A stretch of DNA of 64,000 nucleotides from Mesobacillus campisalis (GTDB lineage: Bacteria > Bacillota > Bacilli > Bacillales > Cytobacillaceae): the NCBI RefSeq assembly GCF_000986785.1, contig NZ_LAYY01000101.1:273379-337378 (forward strand), written 5' to 3'. Under the pieces are notes generated by a model. The model made no database searches. It worked only from the letters and a program-made list of their open reading frames with translations, and was not told the DNA's origin. Each line of letters opens with the position of its first letter. Positions within the stretch are counted from its first letter, which is position 1. Shown here in pieces: positions 47,220-55,073 of this stretch. The position numbers and the translations under genes were made by a program.

Positions 47220-48014
47220 GTGCGAGAAAACCGTTTGAAGGATAAAAATATTATCATTACAGGGGCTTCAGGAGGAATAGGAGCCGAAATGGCCCGCCTT
47301 TGTGCCCGGGATGGCGCTAATCTTGTCCTGCTCGCCCGCAGTATGGATAAGCTTGAAGCTTTAAAAGCGGAACTTGAAGGGAGGGGAGTGAAGGTCATTG
47401 CCAGAAGCCTTGACGTTTCCGACACGGATGCTGTCCAGAGGGTTTTCAGGGAAGTTCTGGCTGAAATCGGCCATTGCGATATTCTTGTCAATAATGCAGG
47501 TTTTGGTGTATTTCGCCATGCCCATGAGGCGGATTTCGCGGAGATTCAATCCATGTTCGATGTGAATGTGGTTGGCCTGATGGCCTGCACTTCAATGGTG
47601 CTTCCCGGCATGAGGGAGAAGCGGAGCGGCCATATTATCAATATCGCTTCCCAGGCTGGCAAAATCGCCACTCCCAAATCGAGCGTATATTCCGCAACCA
47701 AGCATGCAGTCCTGGGCTATACGAACAGCCTGCGCATGGAGGTAAGCGATTTTGGCATTTATGTCACTTCTGTCAACCCTGGCCCGATTGCAACAAATTT
47801 CTTTAATATAGCGGATGAACAAGGTACATATGTCAAAAACATCAAGCGCTTTATGCTTCAGCCTGAGTATGTTGCCAAACAGGTGGTGGACCGGATGATG
47901 ACTAGGACAAGGGAAATCAATCTGCCGCGCTGGATGAGTGCGGGGAGCACCATTTACGCGCTCTTCCCGCGGGCATTTGAACTGATTGGCAAGCGCGCGT
48001 TTAACCAAAAATAA
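47220..48014 (+). CDS. yqjQ: Short-chain dehydrogenase/reductase YqjQ
   Basis: 264-residue classical SDR: cofactor loop TGASGGIGAEMARL, NNAGFG, catalytic Ser in INIASQAGKIA and YSATKHAVLGY (Y-x-x-x-K). The C-terminal part after residue 200 is of the kind seen in membrane-associated DHRS7-like SDRs (LPRWMSAGSTIYALFPRAF). Substrate unknown. The GTG at 47220 has GTGAGGTG ending about 7 nt ahead; earlier in-frame starts overlap yqjP without an SD. A terminator with a run of ten T follows. Confidence 0.88.
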   Translation: MRENRLKDKNIIITGASGGIGAEMARLCARDGANLVLLARSMDKLEALKAELEGRGVKVIARSLDVSDTDAVQRVFREVLAEIGHCDILVNNAGFGVFRHAHEADFAEIQSMFDVNVVGLMACTSMVLPGMREKRSGHIINIASQAGKIATPKSSVYSATKHAVLGYTNSLRMEVSDFGIYVTSVNPGPIATNFFNIADEQGTYVKNIKRFMLQPEYVAKQVVDRMMTRTREINLPRWMSAGSTIYALFPRAFELIGKRAFNQK

Positions 48015-48038
48015 TATTGGCACACAATGTGCCGTGGG

Positions 48039-48073
48039 GAAACAATCACAAGTGGATTGTTTCTTTTTTTTTT
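48039..48073 (+). terminator. Intrinsic terminator after yqjP-yqjQ
   Basis: GAAACAATC (48039-48047) / GATTGTTTC (48055-48063) then ten T (48064-48073). Confidence 0.85.
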
Positions 48074-48140
48074 GCCCCAGGAAAATACAGAACTGCTGCC
48101 ATAATAACCTGTTTTTATGAACTTCCTCGTAAAATTTCCA

Positions 48141-48202
48141 TTGAAACCGAACGCATATTCGCTTAATATAATGGGTATAATGAATTACAGAACAAATGTT
48201 CC
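48141..48202 (+). promoter_or_regulatory. SOS promoter of uvrX with two LexA boxes
   Basis: AGAACAAATGTTCC at 48189-48202 matches the Bacillus LexA (DinR) box CGAACRNRYGTTYC except the first base; CGAACGCATATTCG at 48148-48161 is a second, weaker box. The upstream box lies between a -35 TTGAAA (48141-48146) and -10 candidates TAATAT (48164-48169), TATAAT (48167-48172) and TATAAT (48176-48181). Confidence 0.65.
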
Positions 48203-48255
48203 GTTACTTTTCCAGTGTAAAGTTATGGAAATTAAATCCGGAAGGAGGATACGAA

Positions 48256-49515
48256 ATGATCGATTACAGCGACATGCAGCAAAATCAGATTCTATGTGTA
48301 GACATGAAGAGTTTCTACGCCAGCTGCTCTGCGGTGATGATGGGGCTTGATCCCCTGGATTGTTATCTTGCCGTGGTCGGCAACTCGGATCGTTCTGGCA
48401 GCGTTGTGCTGGCAGCGTCTCCCCGTATGAAAAAGGAATTTGGCATTAAAACCGGATCAAGGATGTTTGAAATTCCCAAGGATCCCCGCATTACGATTGT
48501 CGACCCGCAAATGTCCACTTATTTAAGGATCTCCACTGAAATCTCCCGGGTATTCAACCGTTATGCCCCCAAGGAAGCTATCCATACCTATAGTGTCGAC
48601 GAGAGTTTTATTAAGGTGGATGGCACTTCGAAGCTTTTCGGCGGTGCCTGGACCGTTGCTGAAAAAATCCGGAGTGACATTGAACGTGAATTTCAGCTTC
48701 CGTGCGCGATAGGCATCGGTCCGAATATGCTGATGTCCAAACTCTGTCTCGACCTTGAGGCGAAAAAGCACGGAATTGCACAGTGGACTTATGAGGATGT
48801 AGAGAAAAAGCTCTGGAAGGTCTCCCCGCTAAGGGAAATGTGGGGAATTGGCCGGCGCGTCGAAAAAACGCTGAACAGCATGGGAATCTTTACGGTAGGC
48901 CAGCTCGCCCGCTATGATTTGGAAAAGCTTGAGAAGAAGTTTGGAATCATGGGCAACCAGCTGTACCATCATGCCTGGGGAATTGACTTTTCGGAAATTG
49001 GCGCCCCGATTCTTGAAGGGCAGATCAGTTTTGGAAAAAGCCAAATCCTTCTTCGCGATTATAAGGAAGAAAACGAGATTAAGCATGTCATCCTGGAAAT
49101 ATGCGAGGAAGTGGCACGCAGGGCGAGGACCCATAAAAAGGCAGGCCGGACCATCAGTTTTGGCCTTGGCTACAGCCAGGATGAATTCGGCGGCGGGTTT
49201 CATCGCTCCAGGACAATTGACCGGCCGACGAACGTGACGATGGAGCTTTACCGAGTCTGCCTTGAATTGTTTTCGGAAAACTATGCCGGAAAGACGGTGC
49301 GCAGCATCTCCATTTCACTGGGGAACCTGATTCAGGACAGCCAGTTTCAACTTGACCTTTTTGATAAGGATGGCTGGAGAAAGCATGAAATCGGCTACAC
49401 GATGGATCGGATCCGCTCCCGTTTCGGTTCAGCCTCCCTGCTCCGGGCTGTTTCCTATACGCCAGCAGGAACAGCAAGGCACAGGGCAAAACTGGTCGGC
49501 GGCCATAAAGGCTAA
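48256..49515 (+). CDS. uvrX: SOS-induced Y-family DNA polymerase UvrX (YqjW, PolY2)
   Basis: UmuC-like translesion polymerase, 419 residues. Catalytic acidic residues in LCVDMKSFYASCSAV and YSVDESFIKVD; HhH in EMWGIGRRVEKTLNSMGIF; C-terminal little finger, with QFQLDLFDKDG as a likely sliding-clamp peptide. It differs from dinB by FYASC in place of FYASV and by its partner gene. The ATG at 48256 follows AAGGAGG; the frame is open 20 codons further up into the LexA box region and is rejected. Regulated by LexA judging from two boxes upstream. Confidence 0.93.
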   Translation: MIDYSDMQQNQILCVDMKSFYASCSAVMMGLDPLDCYLAVVGNSDRSGSVVLAASPRMKKEFGIKTGSRMFEIPKDPRITIVDPQMSTYLRISTEISRVFNRYAPKEAIHTYSVDESFIKVDGTSKLFGGAWTVAEKIRSDIEREFQLPCAIGIGPNMLMSKLCLDLEAKKHGIAQWTYEDVEKKLWKVSPLREMWGIGRRVEKTLNSMGIFTVGQLARYDLEKLEKKFGIMGNQLYHHAWGIDFSEIGAPILEGQISFGKSQILLRDYKEENEIKHVILEICEEVARRARTHKKAGRTISFGLGYSQDEFGGGFHRSRTIDRPTNVTMELYRVCLELFSENYAGKTVRSISISLGNLIQDSQFQLDLFDKDGWRKHEIGYTMDRIRSRFGSASLLRAVSYTPAGTARHRAKLVGGHKG

Positions 49516-49541
49516 AACAGAGAGAAGGGAGAGGACGTAAA

Positions 49542-49892
49542 ATGATTCGTGACCGCGGAAGAATAAAATGGACGTCAATGATGCTGCCTGAACATGTCAA
49601 AATGCTGAAGGATTGGGCATCGGAAGACGAAGATGAACAAGAGAAGGAACTGGATGAACAGCAGCTTGAACAAATGAATGAAACGATTCTTGAAGCAATG
49701 GAGTTTAATCGGCCTTTGGCGATAACATACTATCGGCAGCGGAAATATGAACTGGTCGTTGGTACGATTCACTATTGGGATCAAATCACAGGCAAGATGC
49801 ATGTCGTTGACGCCTTTGGGGAAGTTCACCGCATCGGACTCTCAGCCATTGCCGATGTCAGGGTGGCAGAAGGCCAGGAAGATCCTCGGTAA
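49542..49892 (+). CDS. yqjX: YolD-like protein (YqjX)
   Basis: 116-residue small protein of the YolD-like family, which is nearly always encoded next to a UvrX/UmuC-type polymerase and may be the Bacillus analogue of a UmuD accessory factor (hypothesis in the literature). N-terminal RDRGRIKWTSMMLPEHV is the family signature; a charged helical stretch (DEDEQEKELDEQQLEQMNE) and a beta-rich end follow. ATG with GAAGGGAGAGG, 26 nt after uvrX, hence in the same SOS operon. Confidence 0.9.
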   Translation: MIRDRGRIKWTSMMLPEHVKMLKDWASEDEDEQEKELDEQQLEQMNETILEAMEFNRPLAITYYRQRKYELVVGTIHYWDQITGKMHVVDAFGEVHRIGLSAIADVRVAEGQEDPR

Positions 49893-49894
49893 AA

Positions 49895-49925
49895 GAAAAA
49901 AGCAATGGCGTCATGGCCATTGCTT
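49895..49925. terminator. Shared terminator between yqjX and the CDGSH gene
   Basis: AAGCAATGGC (49900-49909) / GCCATTGCTT (49916-49925). The A run at 49895-49900 gives a U tract on the minus strand, so it mainly ends the CDGSH gene, whose stop is at 49924. Confidence 0.7.
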
Positions 49926-50142
49926 AAGCCTGTTCGGAGTCCTTGACCGGGGCGCGGACCGCCGATTCAAACTTTCCTTTGTGCGTTCCATCGCAAAAAG
50001 GCTTATTGTTGCTCAGCCCACAGCGGCAAAGCGAGAAAACCGGCTTTGTTTCAAAAACATTTCCCTCGCCATCAAGCAGCTCGATATCTCCCGTAATCCT
50101 CAGTGATCCGTTATCATTGACCTTGATTTGCACTTTCGCCAC
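49924..50142 (-). CDS. CDGSH iron-sulfur domain protein
   Basis: 72-residue cytoplasmic protein with one CDGSH motif: C-x-C-x2-[S/T]-x3-P-x-C-D-G-x-H is seen as CRCGLSNNKPFCDGTH, the 3-Cys/1-His ligand set of a redox-active, pH-labile [2Fe-2S] cluster. Exact role unknown; possible electron or cluster transfer. GTG start at 50142 with AAGGG about 10 nt ahead and the natural family beginning (AKVQIKVNDNGSL); a longer reading from 50208 has no SD. Single gene, convergent with yqjX. Confidence 0.88.
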   Translation of the reverse strand: MAKVQIKVNDNGSLRITGDIELLDGEGNVFETKPVFSLCRCGLSNNKPFCDGTHKGKFESAVRAPVKDSEQA

Positions 50143-50253
50143 AAAAAACACACCCTTCCCAAACAAATTGCATACCTCAATGCTAAAAGGGAATGTCAAA
50201 AAATGCAAGCATAAATAGTCTGACTAATTGAAAAACTGCCTGCGCAATGATGA

Positions 50254-51180
50254 TCAGTCCGCTGTTCCTGATTCCGGGATTCCGTAATGGCCGAGGAATT
50301 CATCGAGAGCTTTTGTGTATTCCTCCCGGTTTTCTGCCAGGGACCTTGCATGGGCGCCGTTCTCGGCAAGAAATAGCTGCTTCGGCCCCAATTTCCGCTC
50401 ATAAAGCTCGTGTGTCATTCCGGGCAGTATATAATCGTCTTTCCGGCTGTGAATAAACAGAACAGGCTTTTGGATGTTCTCAACCGCTGTAAGGGGTGAG
50501 ACGTCCTTCAGGGGGTAACGGTCACGAACTTTTAAAAAGAGCTGTGCAACTGGAACCATGACCTGTGGCGGCAATTTTGTGTCCTCCCTGACAACATGGG
50601 CCAGCTGTTTTGCAAAATCAGAGTAGGGGCAGTCGGCAACATAAAAGTCAGCTCCATCTTCAATCAGCCCCGCATATTGCAGCATAGTGGCCGCACCCAT
50701 GGATTCACCGTGAATGCCTAAAAAAAGGTCATCCCCCTTTTGCTTCCTGAGCCAGTCGATGACAGCCTTCAAATCGAATTTCTCATAATACCCGTAGCTT
50801 GTAGTCTTCCCGCCCGACTCGCCATGCCGGCGCTGGTCATAAATGACGGCATTGAACCCTCTTTCAATAAAGAGGTTCATGTACTTGACAGAGGACATTT
50901 TGCTCTCCGTCACGCCATGGCAGAATACAACATAACGATTGTTGTTATAGGGTTCTACAACAATCGCTTTTAAGGAGTAGCCGAAAGGAGAGGGGATCAT
51001 GACCTCTTTTTGCGGCAGAGCCTTAAAGTCCGCGAGTTTAAGGAAGCCCGCCTCCTCATCCCGCTTGATAACCTCATTTTCGGCTTTGTTTTTAATAAAC
51101 ATAATCCGGTTAGTGAGATAGATTCCTGCTGTGGCAGCGAGCAGCAGAAATGAGAATAAAAAACGCAGCGTCCTCCGCAA
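50254..51180 (-). CDS. yqkD: Alpha/beta hydrolase YqkD, membrane-anchored
   Basis: 308 residues with an N-terminal membrane anchor (LRFLFSFLLLAATAGIYLT). Alpha/beta-hydrolase fold: oxyanion-side VVFCHGVTESK, nucleophile elbow GIHGESMGAATM, catalytic acid near HSRKDDYI and His in NGAHARS. BAAT/acyl-CoA thioester hydrolase-like family 'YqkD'; substrate unknown. The TTG at 51180 follows GGAGGGG with 7-nt spacing and gives a length close to B. subtilis YqkD; ATG 51207 would add nine residues rich in Cys/Arg and has no SD. Confidence 0.86.
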   Translation of the reverse strand: MRRTLRFLFSFLLLAATAGIYLTNRIMFIKNKAENEVIKRDEEAGFLKLADFKALPQKEVMIPSPFGYSLKAIVVEPYNNNRYVVFCHGVTESKMSSVKYMNLFIERGFNAVIYDQRRHGESGGKTTSYGYYEKFDLKAVIDWLRKQKGDDLFLGIHGESMGAATMLQYAGLIEDGADFYVADCPYSDFAKQLAHVVREDTKLPPQVMVPVAQLFLKVRDRYPLKDVSPLTAVENIQKPVLFIHSRKDDYILPGMTHELYERKLGPKQLFLAENGAHARSLAENREEYTKALDEFLGHYGIPESGTAD

Positions 51181-51253
51181 AATACAACCCCTCCGGCAGT
51201 TTCTCATATGGTGAAGCTACAGTTAATTTTACCATCACATGAGGATGCAGACA

Positions 51254-51281
51254 CCAAAAAACCGCTCAAATCGAGCGGTTT
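51254..51281 (-). terminator. Terminator of the 44-aa gene
   Basis: AAACCGCTC (51259-51267) / GAGCGGTTT (51273-51281); on the minus strand it is followed by a T run (A run at 51255-51261). Its orientation supports transcription of the small gene at 51298-51432. Confidence 0.65.
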
Positions 51282-51297
51282 CAGCTGGAAGAAGAGT

Positions 51298-51432
51298 TCA
51301 TCCTTCGCTCCGGCTTTGCCGATTGGTTGGATGGATAGCTTGCTCAAGGTCCTCGGCGGCGATTTTCTGTTTCACATTGTCGGCATGCGGCTTGCCTTTC
51401 TGGCTGTAGCCTTTGTCTCGTTTTCTGCTCAT
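51298..51432 (-). CDS. Small basic hydrophilic protein, 44 aa, function unknown
   Basis: ATG at 51432 opens a 44-codon frame whose product starts MSRKRDKGYSQKGKPHADNV and ends with a helical KQKIAAEDLEQAIHPTNRQ stretch; strongly hydrophilic and basic at the N-terminus. GGAGGGAG sits 9 nt ahead and a proper terminator follows, so it has all the parts of a gene. I do not recognise the family. It could be a small sporulation or ribosome-associated protein; nothing in the sequence decides. It lies between yqkD and the thiolase gene. Confidence 0.6.
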   Translation of the reverse strand: MSRKRDKGYSQKGKPHADNVKQKIAAEDLEQAIHPTNRQSRSEG

Positions 51433-51591
51433 TATGCTGGCTCCCTCCTCTGAATGCCTTCATTTATAAGATGGCTTTGGAATGAGTGTTCATGCATGGA
51501 TTTTTTCAGGAAACTTCATGCAATAAAAAGGAATATGTTGATTTCACTCGAATTATAAGAGTGAGAACAGAAGAGGGAGGATGAACAAGCA

Positions 51592-52776
51592 ATGCAAAAT
51601 GATGCAGTGATTGTCAGTGCTGTCAGAACAGCAATCGGCAGTTTCAATGGTAGTTTGAAGAATATTTCGGCGCCCGAACTCGGTGCCGTGGTCATTAAAG
51701 GGGCGCTTGAAAAAGCTGGCCTTGGACCGGACCAGGTGGATGAAGTCATCCTCGGGAACGTCCTGCAGGCAGGATTGGGACAAAACCCGGCGAGGCAGGC
51801 GGCCCTGAAGGCAGGTTTGCCGGAGACAGTATCATCCATGACGATCAATAAAGTGTGCGGTTCCGGATTGAAGGCAGTTCATTTGGCTGTACAGGCAATT
51901 GTTGCGGGAGATGCAGAAATTGTCGTGGCAGGCGGCATGGAAAATATGAGCCAGGCGCCTTATTTGCTGAAAAATGCGCGCGATGGATTCAAGATGGGCG
52001 ACCAAAAGCTTGTCGACAGCATGATTTCCGATGGGCTGTGGTGTGCCTTCAACGACTACCATATGGGAATGACGGCAGAAAACCTTTGCGCAAAGTATGA
52101 AATCGGGCGAGAGGAGCAGGACCGGTTCTCAGCATGGAGCCAGGAAAAAGCCGCAAAGGCAATCGCGGAAGGGAAATTTAAAGAGGAAATTATTCCGGTT
52201 AAGATCCCGCAGCGAAAAGGAGACCCCATCGTGTTTGATGTGGATGAGTATCCAAAAAAAGGAACGACCGCAGAAAAACTGGCGGGCCTGCGTGCAGCCT
52301 TTAAAAAGGATGGAAGCGTCACGGCAGGCAATGCGTCGGGCATCAATGACGGTGCAGCGGTGCTGGTCGTGATGAGCCGGAAAAAAGCCGAGGAACTTGG
52401 CCTGAAGCCGCTTGTTACAATCAAAGGGAATGCAAGTGCGGGTGTAGACCCAAGCATCATGGGCATCGGGCCTGTGGAAGCAGTTAAAAAGGCACTTAAT
52501 AAAGCTGGCATGACGATGGAAGAAATCGAGCTGGTTGAAGCAAACGAGGCTTTCGCTGCCCAATCTCTTGCAGTAGACCGGGAGCTGAATTTCAATAAAG
52601 AGATTCTGAATGTAAATGGCGGCGCAATCGCGCTTGGGCATCCAATCGGTGCGAGCGGAGCCAGGGTTCTTGTGACCCTCATTCATGAAATGCAGCGAAG
52701 AAAAGCAAAGACTGGGCTGGCAACGCTATGCATAGGCGGAGGCCAGGGTGTCGCGACCATTGTGGAACTGGCTTAG
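51592..52776 (+). CDS. Acetyl-CoA C-acetyltransferase (thiolase)
   Basis: 394-residue thiolase: condenses two acetyl-CoA to acetoacetyl-CoA or cleaves 3-ketoacyl-CoA. Catalytic Cys in [15 protein letters not shown] near residue 88, then [11 protein letters not shown], His in [19 protein letters not shown] and the second Cys in [11 protein letters not shown]. Biosynthetic versus degradative role cannot be told; relatives include AtoB, ThlA and MmgA. ATG with GGGAGG 11 nt ahead. B. subtilis has no thiolase gene at this place as far as I recall, and it is a single-gene unit with its own terminator, so it looks like a local insertion or relocation. Confidence 0.92.
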   Translation: MQNDAVIVSAVRTAIGSFNGSLKNISAPELGAVVIKGALEKAGLGPDQVDEVILGNVLQAGLGQNPARQAALKAGLPETVSSMTINKVCGSGLKAVHLAVQAIVAGDAEIVVAGGMENMSQAPYLLKNARDGFKMGDQKLVDSMISDGLWCAFNDYHMGMTAENLCAKYEIGREEQDRFSAWSQEKAAKAIAEGKFKEEIIPVKIPQRKGDPIVFDVDEYPKKGTTAEKLAGLRAAFKKDGSVTAGNASGINDGAAVLVVMSRKKAEELGLKPLVTIKGNASAGVDPSIMGIGPVEAVKKALNKAGMTMEEIELVEANEAFAAQSLAVDRELNFNKEILNVNGGAIALGHPIGASGARVLVTLIHEMQRRKAKTGLATLCIGGGQGVATIVELA

Positions 52777-52796
52777 ATTAATTTGAAAGCGGTAAC

Positions 52797-52823
52797 AGAA
52801 ACGCCCTGTGCAGGGGCGTTTCT
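52797..52823 (+). terminator. Intrinsic terminator after the thiolase gene
   Basis: AGAAACGCCC (52797-52806) / GGGCGTTTCT (52814-52823), perfect 10 bp, followed by ATTTTC. Confidence 0.75.
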
Positions 52824-52901
52824 ATTTTCATCGAAGATTGTTATAATTTTTCCGTTGCAGCCATATTATTGTGCTTATTAAACAGAAAAAGAGGGAACTT
52901 C

Positions 52902-53162
52902 ATGAAAAAGAAGAAACAAGTGAAACAGCAGGCTAAAAAAGAGGATAAACCGGTCACGCTTGGCGACATGCTGAATAAGGACCTTATGTCCCAGCTGAAA
53001 GCCAAACAGCAGGAATTGAAAGAAAAGGAAGAAAAGGAGAGACAGAAGCAAAAAGAAGAGGCATTCCGCAAAAAACGGGAAGAGCAGCGCCTGCGTGAAA
53101 AGAACATGTCCTTTGAAGAGCTATTGGCCCAAAGCGAAATGGACTGGAAAAAATTCAAATGA
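52902..53162 (+). CDS. yqkE: DUF3886 protein YqkE
   Basis: 86 residues, extremely charged (KKKKQVKQQAKKEDK at the start, then EKEEKERQKQKEEAFRKKRE), almost certainly one long helix or coiled coil, ending with the family-type MSFEELLAQSEMDWKKFK. Function unknown. The ATG at 52902 follows AGAGGGA; 11 in-frame codons upstream are not likely to be used. B. subtilis has yqkE between yqkD and yqkF, as here. Confidence 0.82.
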   Translation: MKKKKQVKQQAKKEDKPVTLGDMLNKDLMSQLKAKQQELKEKEEKERQKQKEEAFRKKREEQRLREKNMSFEELLAQSEMDWKKFK

Positions 53163-53198
53163 TTTAATTGTGGAATTTGCGAACATGCATGGTTAAAA

Positions 53199-53310
53199 TG
53201 GTGCCTGACCCTCACTACAGTAAAGTATTAACGCACTAACTGGTGCCTGACCCTCACTATAGTAAAGCGTTAACGAACTAAATTGGTGCCTGCCCCCACT
53301 GGGCAGGCAC
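53199..53310. repeat. GGTGCCTG tandem repeat ending in a terminator
   Basis: Two near-identical 42-43-bp units start at 53199 and 53241 (TGGTGCCTGACCCTCACTA, then AGTAAAG and TTAACG) and a third truncated start (TGGTGCCTGCCCCC) lies at 53284. Only the third start has a matching 3' arm. Confidence 0.75.
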
Positions 53311-53318
53311 TTTTGTTT
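53286..53318 (+). terminator. Intrinsic terminator after yqkE
   Basis: GTGCCTGCCC (53286-53295) / GGGCAGGCAC (53301-53310), perfect 10 bp with CCACT loop, then TTTTGTTTT. Lies between convergent yqkE and yqkF. Confidence 0.85.
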
Positions 53319-53332
53319 TGGCAAATTTGTTC

Positions 53333-54247
53333 CTACCTATGCTCGCTATACTTATTCGCCCTGGTGAGCTCCTGGATAAGCCTTACCTCCTCTGAAGAAA
53401 GCGGGCTGCTGCCCGCAGCCTTGGCATTAGCCCGAACCTGGCTGACAGAGCTTGCTCCGGTTACGACCGAGGCGACAGCCGGATGGGCCAGGTTGTATTG
53501 CAAAGCCACTTCTTCAAGCGGCCTTGATGCTGCAAGTCTATCTTTCAGCTGGGGCAGAAGCGCACCCAATTCTTCATGGCTGTAGTCAAGGAAGCCTTTC
53601 CCGGAAGCCGTTTTTTCCGGAAACCGGTCGCTGAGCAGACCCTTTGCGACCGTTCCCCTTGTAACCACGCTGATGCCATGCTCGTGGAGCAGCGGCAGGG
53701 CTTCTTCCTCGGGACGCCGGTCGAGCATGCTGTATTGCATCATTACGGAAACTATCGAGGATTTCGCGATATATTCCCGAATCACATTCGGCCTGATGGA
53801 AGAAATCCCGTAATAACGGATCAAGCCCTCAGCCTTAAGCTCTTCAAAAGCTTCAATTGTTTCATCGATATTATCTTTGATTGTCCCGCCATGAAGCTGA
53901 TACAGGTCGATATAGTCTGTCTGCAGCCGTTTAAGGCTTCCTTTCACTGCATCCTTGATATGTTCCTTCGAAGGATCCCAGCTCCAGCCATCTTTATTCT
54001 CGTTCCAGCGGTTTCCTGCTTTTGTGGCAATGATCACCTCGCTTCGGACCGCTTTTAAAGCTTTGCCGACAATCTGTTCATTTTCGCCAAAATCATATAA
54101 ATCGGCTGTGTCAAAATAATTGACGCCTGCTTCAAGTGCAGCCCCGATAATATCGCCGGCCTTCTTTTCGTCTGTCCCAAGGGACATGCAGCCAAGGCCC
54201 AGCACGCTTACATGCAAATCAGAGTTTCCCAAAAGGCGTTTTTTCAT
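53333..54247 (-). CDS. yqkF: Aldo/keto reductase YqkF
   Basis: 304-residue NADPH-dependent reductase, TIM barrel. Catalytic tetrad seen as Asp/Tyr in NYFDTADLYDFGENE, Lys in IATKAG and His in YQLHGG; C-terminal coenzyme site AHPAVASVVTGASSVSQVRAN. Substrate unknown. The ATG at 54247 lies 8 nt after GGAG; a GTG at 54256 is too close to the SD. As in B. subtilis it is next to mciZ and nudF. Confidence 0.9.
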   Translation of the reverse strand: MKKRLLGNSDLHVSVLGLGCMSLGTDEKKAGDIIGAALEAGVNYFDTADLYDFGENEQIVGKALKAVRSEVIIATKAGNRWNENKDGWSWDPSKEHIKDAVKGSLKRLQTDYIDLYQLHGGTIKDNIDETIEAFEELKAEGLIRYYGISSIRPNVIREYIAKSSIVSVMMQYSMLDRRPEEEALPLLHEHGISVVTRGTVAKGLLSDRFPEKTASGKGFLDYSHEELGALLPQLKDRLAASRPLEEVALQYNLAHPAVASVVTGASSVSQVRANAKAAGSSPLSSEEVRLIQELTRANKYSEHR

Positions 54248-54298
54248 TGTGTCCACTCCTTTTTCTCCATTCTATCGAATAGGAGCCGGGGACTACAA

Positions 54299-54445
54299 CT
54301 AATCTGGACGGGGCAAGCTTTTGGAGACTGCCTCCGTCCAATCTTTGACCAGCACATATTCCTTGCTGTATTCCCGGAGCTTTTGCCTAATTTCCCACGC
54401 CTTTCCGGACATCGTGAATCCATTGCGGTACACATAGACTTTCAT
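54299..54445 (-). CDS. mciZ: MciZ, mother-cell inhibitor of FtsZ
   Basis: 48-residue peptide. Residues 13-36 (SGKAWEIRQKLREYSKEYV, then LVKDW) match what I recall of B. subtilis MciZ, which is 40 residues, has GKAWEIRAKLKEY at the same place and caps the end of FtsZ filaments to block Z-ring assembly in the sporulating mother cell. The position next to nudF is also the B. subtilis one. ATG 54445 has GGGAG 7 nt ahead. The C-terminal tail (TEAVSKSLPRPD) is about eight residues longer. A sigma-E-type -10 (CATACATT) lies upstream. Confidence 0.85.
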   Translation of the reverse strand: MKVYVYRNGFTMSGKAWEIRQKLREYSKEYVLVKDWTEAVSKSLPRPD

Positions 54446-54475
54446 CACCATACTCCCTTCAGACAAGTATGATAA

Positions 54476-54483
54476 AATGTATG
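54476..54483 (-). promoter_or_regulatory. Candidate sigma-E -10 element of mciZ
   Basis: On the minus strand CATACATT (54483-54476) fits the sigma-E -10 consensus CATACAnT, about 30 nt ahead of mciZ. The -35 region is a poor match. mciZ is sigma-E-dependent in B. subtilis. Confidence 0.4.
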
Positions 54484-54518
54484 AGCATTGAATTTCGGAT
54501 TAGAACAGGAGTGGAAAA

Positions 54519-55073
54519 ATGAACTCGCTAGAAGAAAAAACTTTACGTACGGAAAATATCTTTAGCGGCAAGGTCATCAGCCTTCAAGTAGAGGAAGTGG
54601 AACTCCCTAACGGAAAAACATCAAAGCGGGAAATCATCAAGCATCCTGGGGCTGTTGCCGTGATCGCGGTGAATGATGAAGGTAAAATCGTGATGGTGGA
54701 GCAGTACCGGAAAGCGCTGGAGAGAACCATTGTGGAAATCCCTGCGGGCAAGCTTGAAAAAGGAGAGCAGCCCAAGGTATGTGCCGTCCGGGAACTTGAA
54801 GAGGAAACAGGATATGTGTGCGGCAAAATCGAGTGGCTGATTTCTTTCTATACCTCTCCGGGTTTTGCCGATGAACTCGTCCATTTGTATGTAGCCACAG
54901 GACTGGAGAAAAAAGAAGATGCAGCCCAAACCGATGAAGATGAGTTCGTCAACGTAGTGGAAGTAACGGTCGAAGAAGCGCTGAACCTGATAAGGGAACA
55001 GAAAATATATGATGCAAAGACTGCTTACGCCGTACAGTATTTGCAGATGAAGAAGGCACTTGAGAATAAATGA
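54519..55073 (+). CDS. nudF: ADP-ribose pyrophosphatase (Nudix)
   Basis: 184-residue Nudix hydrolase splitting ADP-ribose to AMP and ribose 5-phosphate. Nudix box G-x5-E-x7-R-E-U-x-E-E-x-G-U is complete: GEQPKVCAVRELEEETGYV preceded by the AGKLEKG. Upstream EIPAGK and downstream YTSPGFADE are typical of the ADPRase group. ATG with CAGGAGTGG. The last bases overlap the next gene as ATGA, so the two are translated together. Confidence 0.93.
   Translation: MNSLEEKTLRTENIFSGKVISLQVEEVELPNGKTSKREIIKHPGAVAVIAVNDEGKIVMVEQYRKALERTIVEIPAGKLEKGEQPKVCAVRELEEETGYVCGKIEWLISFYTSPGFADELVHLYVATGLEKKEDAAQTDEDEFVNVVEVTVEEALNLIREQKIYDAKTAYAVQYLQMKKALENK

Noticed and set aside
51208..51453. 81-codon plus-strand frame
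   Set aside because: It overlaps antisense the 44-codon minus-strand gene, which has an SD and terminator, whereas this frame has neither.
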